A DNA stretch of 37,728 nucleotides, taken from NCBI GenBank assembly GCA_035943095.1, contig DASZCN010000132.1, forward strand, positions 1 through 37,728, given 5' to 3'. Position 1 is the first letter of the stretch. Each line of letters opens with the position of its first letter. The notes under the pieces are model-generated. The model saw only the letters and a program-made list of their open reading frames with translations. It did no database searches and was not told where the DNA came from. Of the stretch, positions 8,993 through 16,047 are shown in pieces. The stretch is from AG41 sp035943095. GTDB lineage: Bacteria; Gemmatimonadota; Gemmatimonadetes; Gemmatimonadales; GWC2-71-9. Both the position numbers and the translations under genes were made by a program.

Positions 8993-9574
8993 ATGTTCGG
9001 CTATGACTGGCCACGTTTTCACGCCGCAGTGAACGACCTCCCCGCAGCATTGCTGTTCGTGACGGTCCTGTTCGATCTCGGCGGTTGGCTCACCAAGCGT
9101 GAGTCGCTCAAGGCGGCCGCCCTCTGGACGCTGTGGGCGGGCGTCATCGGCGGGTGGATCGCGGTGATCGCGGGCCTCAAGGCCGAAGACGCGATCCAGC
9201 ACGGCGAGGCAATCCACGACCTGATGGAAACACACGAGACGCTCGCGCTCACGACCATGGGGATTTTCACCGCCGTGCTCGCTTGGAAGCTGTTTCGCCG
9301 GGCCAAGCTCACGAGTCGCGAGGAGGCCGGCTTGCGCCTGCTGAGTGTCGCCGGGCTGGTGACCGTCATTTGGACGGGCGTCATCGGGGGGAAGCTCGTC
9401 TTCGAGCATGCCGCGGGCATCCCTAACGTAATGATGCAGACCGAGCTCAAGGACCGCGAAGCGGGGCACCACCATCACGCGGGCGAGCCGGACGAAGACG
9501 AGCACGAGCATGCGGACTCGGCTAAGGACTCGAGTCGCACGCACGCGCCGGGAACGCCGCCGCATCAACACTAA
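8993..9574 (+). CDS. DUF2231-like membrane protein with His-rich tail
   Basis: A 193-residue protein with four hydrophobic segments: FHAAVNDLPAALLFVTVLFDL, AALWTLWAGVIGGWIAVIAGL, LALTTMGIFTAVLAWKLF and LLSVAGLVTVIWTGVIGGKL. The His residues at HAAVNDLP and HETLAL resemble the conserved ones of DUF2231-type membrane proteins, which are suspected haem or metal proteins. The last 40 residues are very rich in His, Asp and Glu (GHHHHAGEPDEDEHEHAD...), which suggests metal binding at the membrane surface. The stop overlaps the next start by one base (TAATG). Function is not established. Confidence 0.78.
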   Translation: MFGYDWPRFHAAVNDLPAALLFVTVLFDLGGWLTKRESLKAAALWTLWAGVIGGWIAVIAGLKAEDAIQHGEAIHDLMETHETLALTTMGIFTAVLAWKLFRRAKLTSREEAGLRLLSVAGLVTVIWTGVIGGKLVFEHAAGIPNVMMQTELKDREAGHHHHAGEPDEDEHEHADSAKDSSRTHAPGTPPHQH

Positions 9575-10053
9575 TGCGAGCGTTCCACGTTTGTCTTCTC
9601 CTCGCCGCCTGTACTCCCATTACTACCCGGCCGGACTTCAAGCCCGATCCCCGGGCGCTCGTCGTCACGCTCAACGCGAGACCGGAGCCCGTCACCTTGG
9701 GGATCGACAGCCTGGTTCGCGCGGAGAGCCTCGAGGTGGCGCACGTCAACGTGAGGGATGCCTACGTCGAAACCGCGTGGTACGACACCAAGGCCCGTCG
9801 CTCGGCTCATCACGAGCGCGATATTCACGACCTCGGCGCCACCGTAAAGCTCCGCTTCTGGGCAGACCCGTGGGTCCCTGGTCAGACCCGACTCACCGTC
9901 GAGCCGGTGTACCGCCCCCGCGTCGATCCTTCCCGGACGGAGCGGGACCTCGAGGTGATCCTCTCAAAGGATGACGAGGGCTACAAGATCGCGCTGAAAC
10001 TCGTGGAAGGATTGAAGAAGCGATTCGGCGTGCCAAAAGCCGCCCAAAGCTAG
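9574..10053 (+). CDS. Small outer-face lipoprotein of unknown function
   Basis: A 159-residue protein that begins with a very short lipoprotein signal, MRAFHVCLLLAACTP, with lipobox LAAC and lipid-anchored Cys13. The mature part is mixed strand and helix and has no motif I know; it contains ALVVTLNARPEPVTLGIDSL and ends in a Lys-rich helix. The start overlaps the stop of the DUF2231-like gene, so the two membrane-associated proteins are probably made together. The TAG stop shares the palindrome CTAG (10050-10053) with the stop codon of the opposing gene, so the two genes converge with no space for a terminator. Confidence 0.78.
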   Translation: MRAFHVCLLLAACTPITTRPDFKPDPRALVVTLNARPEPVTLGIDSLVRAESLEVAHVNVRDAYVETAWYDTKARRSAHHERDIHDLGATVKLRFWADPWVPGQTRLTVEPVYRPRVDPSRTERDLEVILSKDDEGYKIALKLVEGLKKRFGVPKAAQS

Positions 10054-10850
10054 GCGCGGATCCAGCCCTTCACCCACCGCTCCATCACGTCGAGGTCGAG
10101 GATCGCGTCCCGGCAGGGTCCGTTGGGGAGACGCATGGTCAGGCCGAGCACCGGGAGGCGCCCGGCGACATCGCGCAGTCCCGTCATCATGTCGCGCTCG
10201 CACGCGACCGCGACCACCGCACGCGGCCTGCGCTCCCGGATCACGCGACGCGCCAGCTGGCCTCGAGTCGCTACGAACACGGGAACCTCGTAGCGTCCGG
10301 CGATGGCGAGGACGCCATCCAAGGCCTGCTTGGACAGGCAGCGCGGGATGAGCACCAGCAGCTCACCCTTACCGACCGTGCGACCGCGCCGTTCCGCGAG
10401 CGCGTTGTACACGTCGATTGCGGCGTGCTCCACCCAATCCCGTTTGCCCCAGGCCCGCGAGACGAGCGACGTCAGGTTCATCAGCCGGAGATAGGGACCA
10501 CGCTCGAGCCACCCCTCCGGGAGCGCCAGCACGCCGCCATAGAATGAAAGCAGGAGGATGCCGAACCACAGCCAGCTTGCGACGGCCCCGGCGCCGAGCG
10601 CGAGCCACAACACACCCGGCAGCCTGGACCAGAGTGCCGCGAGCCGGGGGCTCAGCACGTAGATCAGGGCTGCGCACACGGCCAGCCCGAGCATCATCGT
10701 GAGCGCCCCGAACCGGAAGAAGAGTCCGGGCGGCGCGGAGAAATCGCCGTTCCGAGGCAGTGGCCTTCCGTCCCACTCGTCCCACTCGTGGCCGAGGCGG
10801 CGGTCGGTTTCGATGTGGATGAGCTGGGCGCGCGGGGCGTCGATGGCCAT
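10050..10850 (-). CDS. DUF116-like membrane-anchored protein
   Basis: A 266-residue protein. Two hydrophobic stretches at about residues 45-70 and 78-110 anchor it in the membrane. The C-terminal half resembles DUF116 proteins: LLVLIPRCLSKQALDGV, PRAVVAVACERDMMTGLRDV, and GLTMRLPNGPCRDAILDLDVMERWV. Many DUF116 proteins have extra clustered cysteines after the PRCL motif; here that position is filled by non-Cys residues, so any iron-sulphur role is probably lost. The assignment is from memory of the family pattern. The start codon faces the oxidase gene on the other strand. Confidence 0.72.
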   Translation of the reverse strand: MAIDAPRAQLIHIETDRRLGHEWDEWDGRPLPRNGDFSAPPGLFFRFGALTMMLGLAVCAALIYVLSPRLAALWSRLPGVLWLALGAGAVASWLWFGILLLSFYGGVLALPEGWLERGPYLRLMNLTSLVSRAWGKRDWVEHAAIDVYNALAERRGRTVGKGELLVLIPRCLSKQALDGVLAIAGRYEVPVFVATRGQLARRVIRERRPRAVVAVACERDMMTGLRDVAGRLPVLGLTMRLPNGPCRDAILDLDVMERWVKGWIRA

Positions 10851-10956
10851 TGCGCGTCAAGCTTCACCTGCACCTCCGGCGGTGTCAAGGCGATTCGTGC
10901 GCCGTGCGCCCTACGCGGTAGCTTTCGGAGGCAACCACCTGGTACCACGCACTCAC

Positions 10957-12546
10957 TTGAGATCGACACCCGGACTTCTTACAGACCTCCGGATCCGCGC
11001 TGCCTACTCGGAGGGCGCCGGCATCTATCGGATCGTCCCCGAAGCCGTCGTCGTCCCGCAGGGTGTAGAGGAGCTGCAACGGCTGGTCCGCTGGGCGGCC
11101 GGATCTCGAGAGCCGTTGATACCACGTGGGGCGGGGAGCGGAATGCCCGGCGGCAACGTGGGGCACGGCGTGGTGGTGGACCTGAGCCAGGGATTTCGCT
11201 GGATCGCCCCCGACTGGTCCCGCCGCACGGTGTGGGCGGGCGCTTCGACCACGTGGGCCGAGCTGACCGCGGCCGGGCGACCGTTTGGCCTGCGCCTGCC
11301 GCCCGATCCGTCCTCCGGCGCGTTCGCGACGTCCGGTGGGATGGTGGCGACGAATGCGGCGGGCCCGCGCTCGGTGCGGACCGGCAGCGTTCGCAACTGG
11401 GTACAAGCGATCGAAGTCATCGGGGCCGATGGCGAAGCCCGGCGAATAACGCGGGGAGCAGAGAGCGGGGAGCGGTTCCGCCTGTCAGCGGACGAGCGAC
11501 GACTCGTAGAGACACGCTTCCCAAAGACCCGGAAGAACTCAGCCGGATACGCGCTCGATCGATTCGCTGAATCAGGCGATGAGCTTGATCTGGTGATTGG
11601 GTCGGAGGGGACGCTCGCCTTCGTCACTGCCGTCGAGTGGCGCTTCGAGCCGATCCCCGCCGATGCTGCGGGCGTGGCGCTGGGATTCGACCGCCTCGAG
11701 CCACTCGTCGAGGCAGTGCCCTACCTCGTCGCGCTCAACCCCTCGGCGGTGGAGCTCCTGGACCGCACCCTACTGGACTTTGTGAGGGACGCGGGCGCCA
11801 CCGGCCTTCCGGACGGCCTCGAGGGCTTGCTGCTCGTGGAGTTCGAGCGCGAGACTCAGGCGGCGGCGCGGGGCGTGGTGGGGGATGCGGTGCGCGGCCT
11901 GCGGGATCGCACGGCACACGTGGCCACGGCGGTGGACCGAGCGGGCCTGGAGGCCCTCTGGAGCGTGCGCCGCCTGGCGAGCCCCGCGCTGGCGCGCCTA
12001 CCGGAAACTCGCCGCTCGCTGCAGGTGATCGAGGACGGCTGCGTGCCGTTGGAGCGGCTCGGCGACTATGTCGCCGGGGTTCGCGCGGCGTCGGGCCGGC
12101 GAGGCGTGCCGGTCGCGATCTTCGGGCACGCGGGCGACGGGCACGTGCACGTCAACGCGCTCCCCGACGTCACCGCGCCCGGTTGGCGCCAGGCCCTCGA
12201 CGGGTTGTACAACGACGCGGCCGAGCTGCTGTTGACGCTTGGGGGGACGCCGAGCGGCGAGCATGGGGTCGGCCGGCTTCGGGCCGGCCTGCTCGAACGG
12301 TTTTACGGGGCGGAGGTGATGGCGTTGTTTCGTAACCTGAAACAGGGCTATGACCCCGGCGGCATGCTCAATCCGGGTGTTATAATCCCCGCGCCCGACT
12401 GGACGCCTCTGGCCGACCTGAAGGTCGGTCCCACGGCGGCGCACGTACCCGATGAGATCGCAGGGCGCCTGCGCGAGGTCGAGCGGAGCGCGGGCTGGGC
12501 CACCCCGAAGTACGAGCTGGCGACGCCCAGACGCCCAGACGCCTGA
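10957..12546 (+). CDS. FAD-linked oxidase, D-lactate/glycolate dehydrogenase type
   Basis: A 529-residue flavoprotein. The PCMH-type FAD domain shows LIPRGAGSGMPGGNVGHGVVVDLS and SGGMVATNAAGPRSVRTGSVRNW. The C-terminal FAD-oxidase domain has FGHAGDGHVHVNALP, GGTPSGEHGVGRLRAG and MLNPGVIIP. These are the GlcD/Dld signatures, so it most likely oxidises a 2-hydroxy acid and passes electrons to the quinone pool or a partner. Start choice: the frame stays open upstream to 10699 and an ATG at 10843 is possible, but codons from 10851 to 10955 have many A/T third bases, unlike the rest of the gene, so I prefer the TTG at 10957. The last codons lie in a tandem repeat. Confidence 0.88.
   Translation: MRSTPGLLTDLRIRAAYSEGAGIYRIVPEAVVVPQGVEELQRLVRWAAGSREPLIPRGAGSGMPGGNVGHGVVVDLSQGFRWIAPDWSRRTVWAGASTTWAELTAAGRPFGLRLPPDPSSGAFATSGGMVATNAAGPRSVRTGSVRNWVQAIEVIGADGEARRITRGAESGERFRLSADERRLVETRFPKTRKNSAGYALDRFAESGDELDLVIGSEGTLAFVTAVEWRFEPIPADAAGVALGFDRLEPLVEAVPYLVALNPSAVELLDRTLLDFVRDAGATGLPDGLEGLLLVEFERETQAAARGVVGDAVRGLRDRTAHVATAVDRAGLEALWSVRRLASPALARLPETRRSLQVIEDGCVPLERLGDYVAGVRAASGRRGVPVAIFGHAGDGHVHVNALPDVTAPGWRQALDGLYNDAAELLLTLGGTPSGEHGVGRLRAGLLERFYGAEVMALFRNLKQGYDPGGMLNPGVIIPAPDWTPLADLKVGPTAAHVPDEIAGRLREVERSAGWATPKYELATPRRPDA
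11452..11475 (+). repeat. 24-bp in-frame dispersed repeat, copy 1
   Basis: Begins CGGGGAGC and ends GAGCGGGGAGCGG; encodes RGAESGER within the FAD-linked oxidase. A copy matching at 21 of 24 positions, same strand and same reading phase, lies at 36546-36569 in an unrelated gene and encodes RGARSGER. The repeat itself is built from the unit GGGGAGC. Confidence 0.6.
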
Positions 12547-12578
12547 CACCGGACACCTGACACCGGACACCGGACACC
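12523..12578 (+). repeat. Short tandem repeats between oxidase and thyX
   Basis: Two copies of ACGCCCAG plus a partial third (12523-12543) are followed by two copies of the 14-mer TGACACCGGACACC (12544-12571) and a partial GGACACC. The oxidase stop codon is inside the first 14-mer. The array fills nearly all the space before thyX and leaves no Shine-Dalgarno sequence for it. Confidence 0.85.
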
Positions 12579-12584
12579 CGCCCC

Positions 12585-13337
12585 ATGGAAATCTTCCACG
12601 CCCCCCGCGTCACGCTGATCGCTCGCCCCGAATTCCTCGAGCCCGAGCACCTGCGGGTGCAATGGCAGGGGGCGGCCTCCGCCGGGGAGCGGCTGGCGGA
12701 GTTCGCGGGTCGGATCTGCTATATGAGCCAGCACAACCCCGCGGGCCGGTCCACGGCCGAATACCTGGAGAACATCAAGAAGCAGGGCCACGGCTCGGTG
12801 CTGGAGCACGCCGTCTACGTCCTCCTGATCGAGGGGATCTCGCGCTCGTGCTCGCACGAACTGGTGCGGCACCGGGCCGGGTTCGGCTACTCGCAGCTGT
12901 CCCAGCGCTACGTGGACGAGTCGCACGCCGCGTTCGTCCTGCCGCCGGCGCTCGCGGCCGATGCCGCGCTCGAAGCCGAATGGGAGAAGGAAGTCGCGGA
13001 CGCGCAGGCGGCGTACGTCCGCGCCGTCGAGGCGCTGATGCAACGCTACGAGTGGATGACCGACAAGGTGCACCGGCGCAAGGTGGCGCGCGAGGCGGCG
13101 CGCAGCGTGCTCCCCAACGCGACCGAAGTGAAGATCGTCGTCTCGGGCAACGCGCGCGCCTGGCGTACGATGCTCGAGCTCCGCACGGGCGAGGGCGCCG
13201 AGCTCGAGATCCGGCGGATGGCGATCGCCTGTCTCCGCGTGCTGCAGCGCGAAGCGCACGCGCTCTTCTCCGACTTCGAGATCTACGTCGCCGACGACAA
13301 GCAGGACGCCGCTCGCGTCGCGTATCACAAAGTCTGA
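12585..13337 (+). CDS. thyX: Flavin-dependent thymidylate synthase ThyX
   Basis: A 250-residue FAD enzyme that makes dTMP from dUMP with methylenetetrahydrofolate, replacing ThyA. Key parts are HGSVLEHAVYVLLIEGISRS, the signature region starting RHR at residues 95-97 and continuing to SQLSQRYVDE, and SVLPNATEVKIVVSGNARAWR followed by an ELRTGEGAELEIR substrate segment. Between RHR and the Ser of LSQRY there are eight residues where the classical motif RHR-X7-S has seven, so the loop carries one extra residue. The ATG at 12585 follows a tandem repeat and has no visible ribosome site. No thyA is present in the window. Confidence 0.94.
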   Translation: MEIFHAPRVTLIARPEFLEPEHLRVQWQGAASAGERLAEFAGRICYMSQHNPAGRSTAEYLENIKKQGHGSVLEHAVYVLLIEGISRSCSHELVRHRAGFGYSQLSQRYVDESHAAFVLPPALAADAALEAEWEKEVADAQAAYVRAVEALMQRYEWMTDKVHRRKVAREAARSVLPNATEVKIVVSGNARAWRTMLELRTGEGAELEIRRMAIACLRVLQREAHALFSDFEIYVADDKQDAARVAYHKV

Positions 13338-13349
13338 CGCGTCGACGCG

Positions 13350-13363
13350 CGAAAAATTTTTCG
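13350..13363. promoter_or_regulatory. Perfect 14-bp palindrome upstream of the ligase operon
   Basis: CGAAAAATTTTTCG is a perfect inverted repeat in an otherwise GC-rich genome. It lies 10 bp before a promoter -35 candidate and 13 bp after the thyX stop. It could be an operator or curved DNA upstream of the promoter. It has no GC stem of the kind an intrinsic terminator needs. Confidence 0.45.
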
Positions 13364-13372
13364 AATTCCCTA

Positions 13373-13401
13373 TTGCGCATCGCTTCGGTCTTCCTTATTC
13401 T
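13373..13401 (+). promoter_or_regulatory. Candidate sigma-70-type promoter for the ATP-grasp/KamA operon
   Basis: TTGCGC at 13373-13378 and TATTCT at 13396-13401 are separated by 17 bp, the optimal spacing. The stretch 13350-13415 is clearly more AT-rich than its surroundings. The predicted transcript would start near 13408, giving a leader of about 65 nt before the first ATP-grasp gene. Confidence 0.5.
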
Positions 13402-13453
13402 CTATTCGACAACGACGTTCGATCCACCGGACCGCACGAGCGGCCCTTTTTGT

Positions 13454-13460
13454 AGGAGGT
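13454..13460 (+). promoter_or_regulatory. Strong Shine-Dalgarno for the ligase operon
   Basis: AGGAGGT, an unusually complete match for this window, lies 13 nt before the ATG at 13474. The spacing is long but fixes that ATG as the start; no other start codon lies between them in the same frame. Confidence 0.6.
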
Positions 13461-13473
13461 CACCCGAGACCAC

Positions 13474-14580
13474 ATGCGAATAGGTCTCGCCTACAACGAA
13501 AAACCCGCATCCGCGCCCGCCGAGGAGCACGACAGCAGTAACGACGCGTTCGCTGAGTGGGACGATCCATCCACCATCGCTGCGGTGGAGCAGGCTCTCG
13601 GTCTCTTCGGCAGCGTCATCCGACTCGAAGCCGATCAGTTCTTGCCGCAAAAACTCGCACTCGCCCGACCCGATCTCGTGTTCAACATGGCCGAGGGCCT
13701 CCACGGCCAGAGCCGAGAGGCGCTCGTCCCGGCCATTTGCGAGTACTTGACCGTCCCCTACACCGGCTCGGACCCGCTCACCCTCGCCCTTTCGCTCCAC
13801 AAGGGACGGGCCAAGGAGACGCTCGCCTATCGTGGTGTACCCACGGCGCCCTTCATCTGCGTCGATGCGCTCGCCGATCTCGACCGCCTGGCGCTTCCCT
13901 TCCCGGTGTTCGTCAAACCGGTGGCGGAGGGATCGGGCAAGGGCGTGTTCGCGACCAACCTGTGTGCGACGCCTCGCGCGCTCCGCGAGCGCGTCCGCTT
14001 CCTGCTCGAGCGGTATGCCGAGCCGGTGCTGGTCGAGACCTACCTGCCCGGTCCCGAGTTCACCGTCGCGATCCTCGGGAACGGGGCGGAGGCGTACTGC
14101 CTGCCGGTGGTCGGATTCGACTTCACGGCGCTGCCCGAGGGCGCGCCTCCCGTCTATGGCTACGAGGCAAAGTGGGTCTGGGACCGCCCGGACGCGCCGC
14201 TCGCGATCTTCCAGTGCCCGGCGCCGGTGCCGGCCGCACTGTACCGGGAAGTCGAGCGCACCGCCCTGGACGCCTACCACGCCCTGGGGTGCCGGGACTG
14301 GTGCCGGGTCGACTTGCGGGTCGATCGCTTCGGCGTTCCGAACATTCTCGAGCTCAACCCGCTGCCGGGCATCATTCCAGACCCCGCGATGAACTCGTGC
14401 TTCCCGAAGGCGGCGCGTGCGGCCGGATTCGCCTACGACGAGCTGATCCAGGAGGTCGTCCGGCTCGCCTGGCGCCGGCAGACAGGACGGGACCTCTCGG
14501 CCAAAGCCCGCGTCGGTTTCGGTGCAGCGGGGGGGACGCAGCATGTGGCACCCCTACGGGTCGCGGGTATGCGCGCGTGA
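13474..14580 (+). CDS. D-Ala-D-Ala-ligase-like ATP-grasp enzyme 1
   Basis: A 368-residue ATP-grasp ligase. The N-terminal part has the Ddl-like DLVFNMAEGLHGQSREALVPA and VPYTGSDPLTLALSLHKGRAK. The ATP-binding central domain has VFVKPVAEGSGKGVFATNL (about 145-163), and the catalytic core ends with LELNPLPGIIPDPAMN, where Glu293 and Asn295 should bind magnesium. The family joins an amino acid carboxylate, activated as acyl phosphate, to an amine. The enzyme opens a four-gene operon led by its own promoter, and is unlinked to cell-wall genes, so a role outside peptidoglycan is likely. Substrates are not readable. The stop overlaps the next start (GTGA). Confidence 0.85.
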   Translation: MRIGLAYNEKPASAPAEEHDSSNDAFAEWDDPSTIAAVEQALGLFGSVIRLEADQFLPQKLALARPDLVFNMAEGLHGQSREALVPAICEYLTVPYTGSDPLTLALSLHKGRAKETLAYRGVPTAPFICVDALADLDRLALPFPVFVKPVAEGSGKGVFATNLCATPRALRERVRFLLERYAEPVLVETYLPGPEFTVAILGNGAEAYCLPVVGFDFTALPEGAPPVYGYEAKWVWDRPDAPLAIFQCPAPVPAALYREVERTALDAYHALGCRDWCRVDLRVDRFGVPNILELNPLPGIIPDPAMNSCFPKAARAAGFAYDELIQEVVRLAWRRQTGRDLSAKARVGFGAAGGTQHVAPLRVAGMRA

Positions 14581-15596
14581 GGATCGCCATCCTGTTCGAT
14601 CCCGGCGCCGACGACTGGACGCCGGAGGACGTTCGCGGCGTGATGAAGGCCGTGGACGAGATCGGCGCAATCTTCGGCGTCATGGGCCATGAAATCCGCA
14701 AAGTGCCGGTGCGCCACGACATGCGCTGGTTTCAGGTGGCGCGGCGCGCGGACCTGGTGTTCAATCTGTGCGAAGGGGTGCACGGGAAGAGCGAGTGGGA
14801 GGAGCACGTCGTGGGGACGCTCGAGTTCGCCGGGATCCCCATCACCGGTGCGAGCCTTTGGACCATCGCCGCGTGCCGCCGCAAGCCGATCGCGAACGCG
14901 CTGCTCAAGCAGGCGGGCCTACCGGTGCCGCGCTGGACGGTGGCCCAGGGGAAGATCGAGGATGATTTCCCTCTACCCGCCATCGTCAAGCCCGCGGCCG
15001 AGGACGCGAGCGCGGGAGTCGACCGCGGCTCCGTGGTGAGTGACCGCAAGTCGCTCCGCGCGCGCGTGGCGTCGATGACGGAGCAGTTCGACGAGGTGCT
15101 CGTCCAGGAGTACATCGCCGGCCGGGAGTACAACGTGGGATTCGTGGGGAATCGCGTGCTCCCCATCTCGGAGATCGACTTCAGCCGCATGCCCGAGGGC
15201 GCCTGGCCCATCCTGACCTATGCCGGGAAATGGGAGATCGGCTCGCTCGACGACCTCGGCTCGGTACCCGTGTGCCCGGCCGCAATCCCGCAGAAGCTCG
15301 CCGATCGCCTCGTCCGGATCGCCGAGCTCGCCTGGCGCACGCTGCAAGGGAAGGGATACGGCCGCGTCGACCTGCGCGTCGACGACCAGGGCCGGCCGTG
15401 GGTGCTCGAGGTGAACCCCAACCCCGACTTGAACGACGACGCCGGCCTGTCCCGCATGGCAAAGGTCGCCGGCTGGGACTATGCCGAGCTGGTGCGCCGG
15501 ATCGCCGAGGTGGCGCTGCGCGAGGCGCAGGGCGTCAAGGCGGCGCGTGAGCTGCTCGCTCCGTCCCGTCGGCCGCGCGCAACGCGGACCGCTTGA
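14577..15596 (+). CDS. D-Ala-D-Ala-ligase-like ATP-grasp enzyme 2
   Basis: A 339-residue second ATP-grasp ligase, clearly related to but different from enzyme 1. It shows DLVFNLCEGVHGKSEWEEHV, IPITGASLWTIAACRRKPIAN, a central FPLPAIVKPAAEDASAGVD nucleotide loop, VQEYIAGREYNVGFVG, and a magnesium site in LEVNPNPDLNDDAG (Glu278, Asn280). The start is GTG within GTGA. A longer frame from 13557 overlaps enzyme 1 and is a shadow. Two successive ligases in one operon suggest two bond-forming steps or a heterodimer. The C-terminal tail after residue 315 is Arg/Ala-rich and overlaps the acetyltransferase start. Confidence 0.86.
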   Translation: MRIAILFDPGADDWTPEDVRGVMKAVDEIGAIFGVMGHEIRKVPVRHDMRWFQVARRADLVFNLCEGVHGKSEWEEHVVGTLEFAGIPITGASLWTIAACRRKPIANALLKQAGLPVPRWTVAQGKIEDDFPLPAIVKPAAEDASAGVDRGSVVSDRKSLRARVASMTEQFDEVLVQEYIAGREYNVGFVGNRVLPISEIDFSRMPEGAWPILTYAGKWEIGSLDDLGSVPVCPAAIPQKLADRLVRIAELAWRTLQGKGYGRVDLRVDDQGRPWVLEVNPNPDLNDDAGLSRMAKVAGWDYAELVRRIAEVALREAQGVKAARELLAPSRRPRATRTA

Positions 15597-16047
15597 GCGG
15601 CTCACGGCGGCCACCGGCCTGTTTCGGCCGGAGGAGGTCGCCATCGCCGTGGAGCTGCTCGACGAGGCGCTCGCCGGGGACGACGACTACCGCTTCCTGG
15701 GCGCGTACGCGGAGGACGCACTCGTCGGATACGCCTGCTGGGGGCCGACGCCCGGGACCAGCGGCACGTTCGATCTCTACTGGATCGTCGTGGACCCGGC
15801 CCGACAGGGCGAGGGAATCGGGACGCAGCTCCTCGGGGCGGTAGAGCGACAACTGATGACTGATGACGGACGACTCGTCGTCGTCGAGACCTCGTCACGC
15901 GTCGAATACGCCCCCACGCGCGCCTTTTACGAGCGCCGCGGCTACGTCCAGGCGGCGCGGCTCCCGGGCTACTACGCTCCCGGTGACGACCTGGTCATCT
16001 ATCTCAAGGACCTGACCCATGGAGTCCTGGCAGGAGCTACTCCGTAA
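15547..16047 (+). CDS. GNAT-family N-acetyltransferase
   Basis: A 166-residue acetyl-CoA-dependent acyltransferase. The acetyl-CoA loop is VDPARQGEGIGTQLL, preceded by the strand GTFDLYWIVV, and the C-terminal part has VETSSRVEYAPTRAFYERRGY followed by PGYYAPGDDLVIYLKDL. I start it at the GTG at 15547, giving MSCSLRPV and then LERLTAATGLFRPEEVAIA, because the N-terminal strand and helix of the fold need those residues; this overlaps the ligase by 50 bp. A short TGATGAC duplication at 15854-15867 encodes part of the QLMTDDGR loop. It is much shorter than the beta-lysine acetyltransferases of the AblB type that I know, so it is at most an analogue. Confidence 0.82.
   Translation: MSCSLRPVGRAQRGPLERLTAATGLFRPEEVAIAVELLDEALAGDDDYRFLGAYAEDALVGYACWGPTPGTSGTFDLYWIVVDPARQGEGIGTQLLGAVERQLMTDDGRLVVVETSSRVEYAPTRAFYERRGYVQAARLPGYYAPGDDLVIYLKDLTHGVLAGATP

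Noticed and set aside
7571..9571. 666-residue open frame on the minus strand
   Set aside because: Opposes three well-supported plus-strand genes; composition (Arg/His/Glu-rich, no hydrophobic core pattern) is that of an antisense shadow.
13474..15596. The ATP-grasp pair as ordinary cell-wall Ddl enzymes
   Set aside because: No mur or van genes are near, two dissimilar copies occur together, and the operon continues into GNAT and aminomutase genes.
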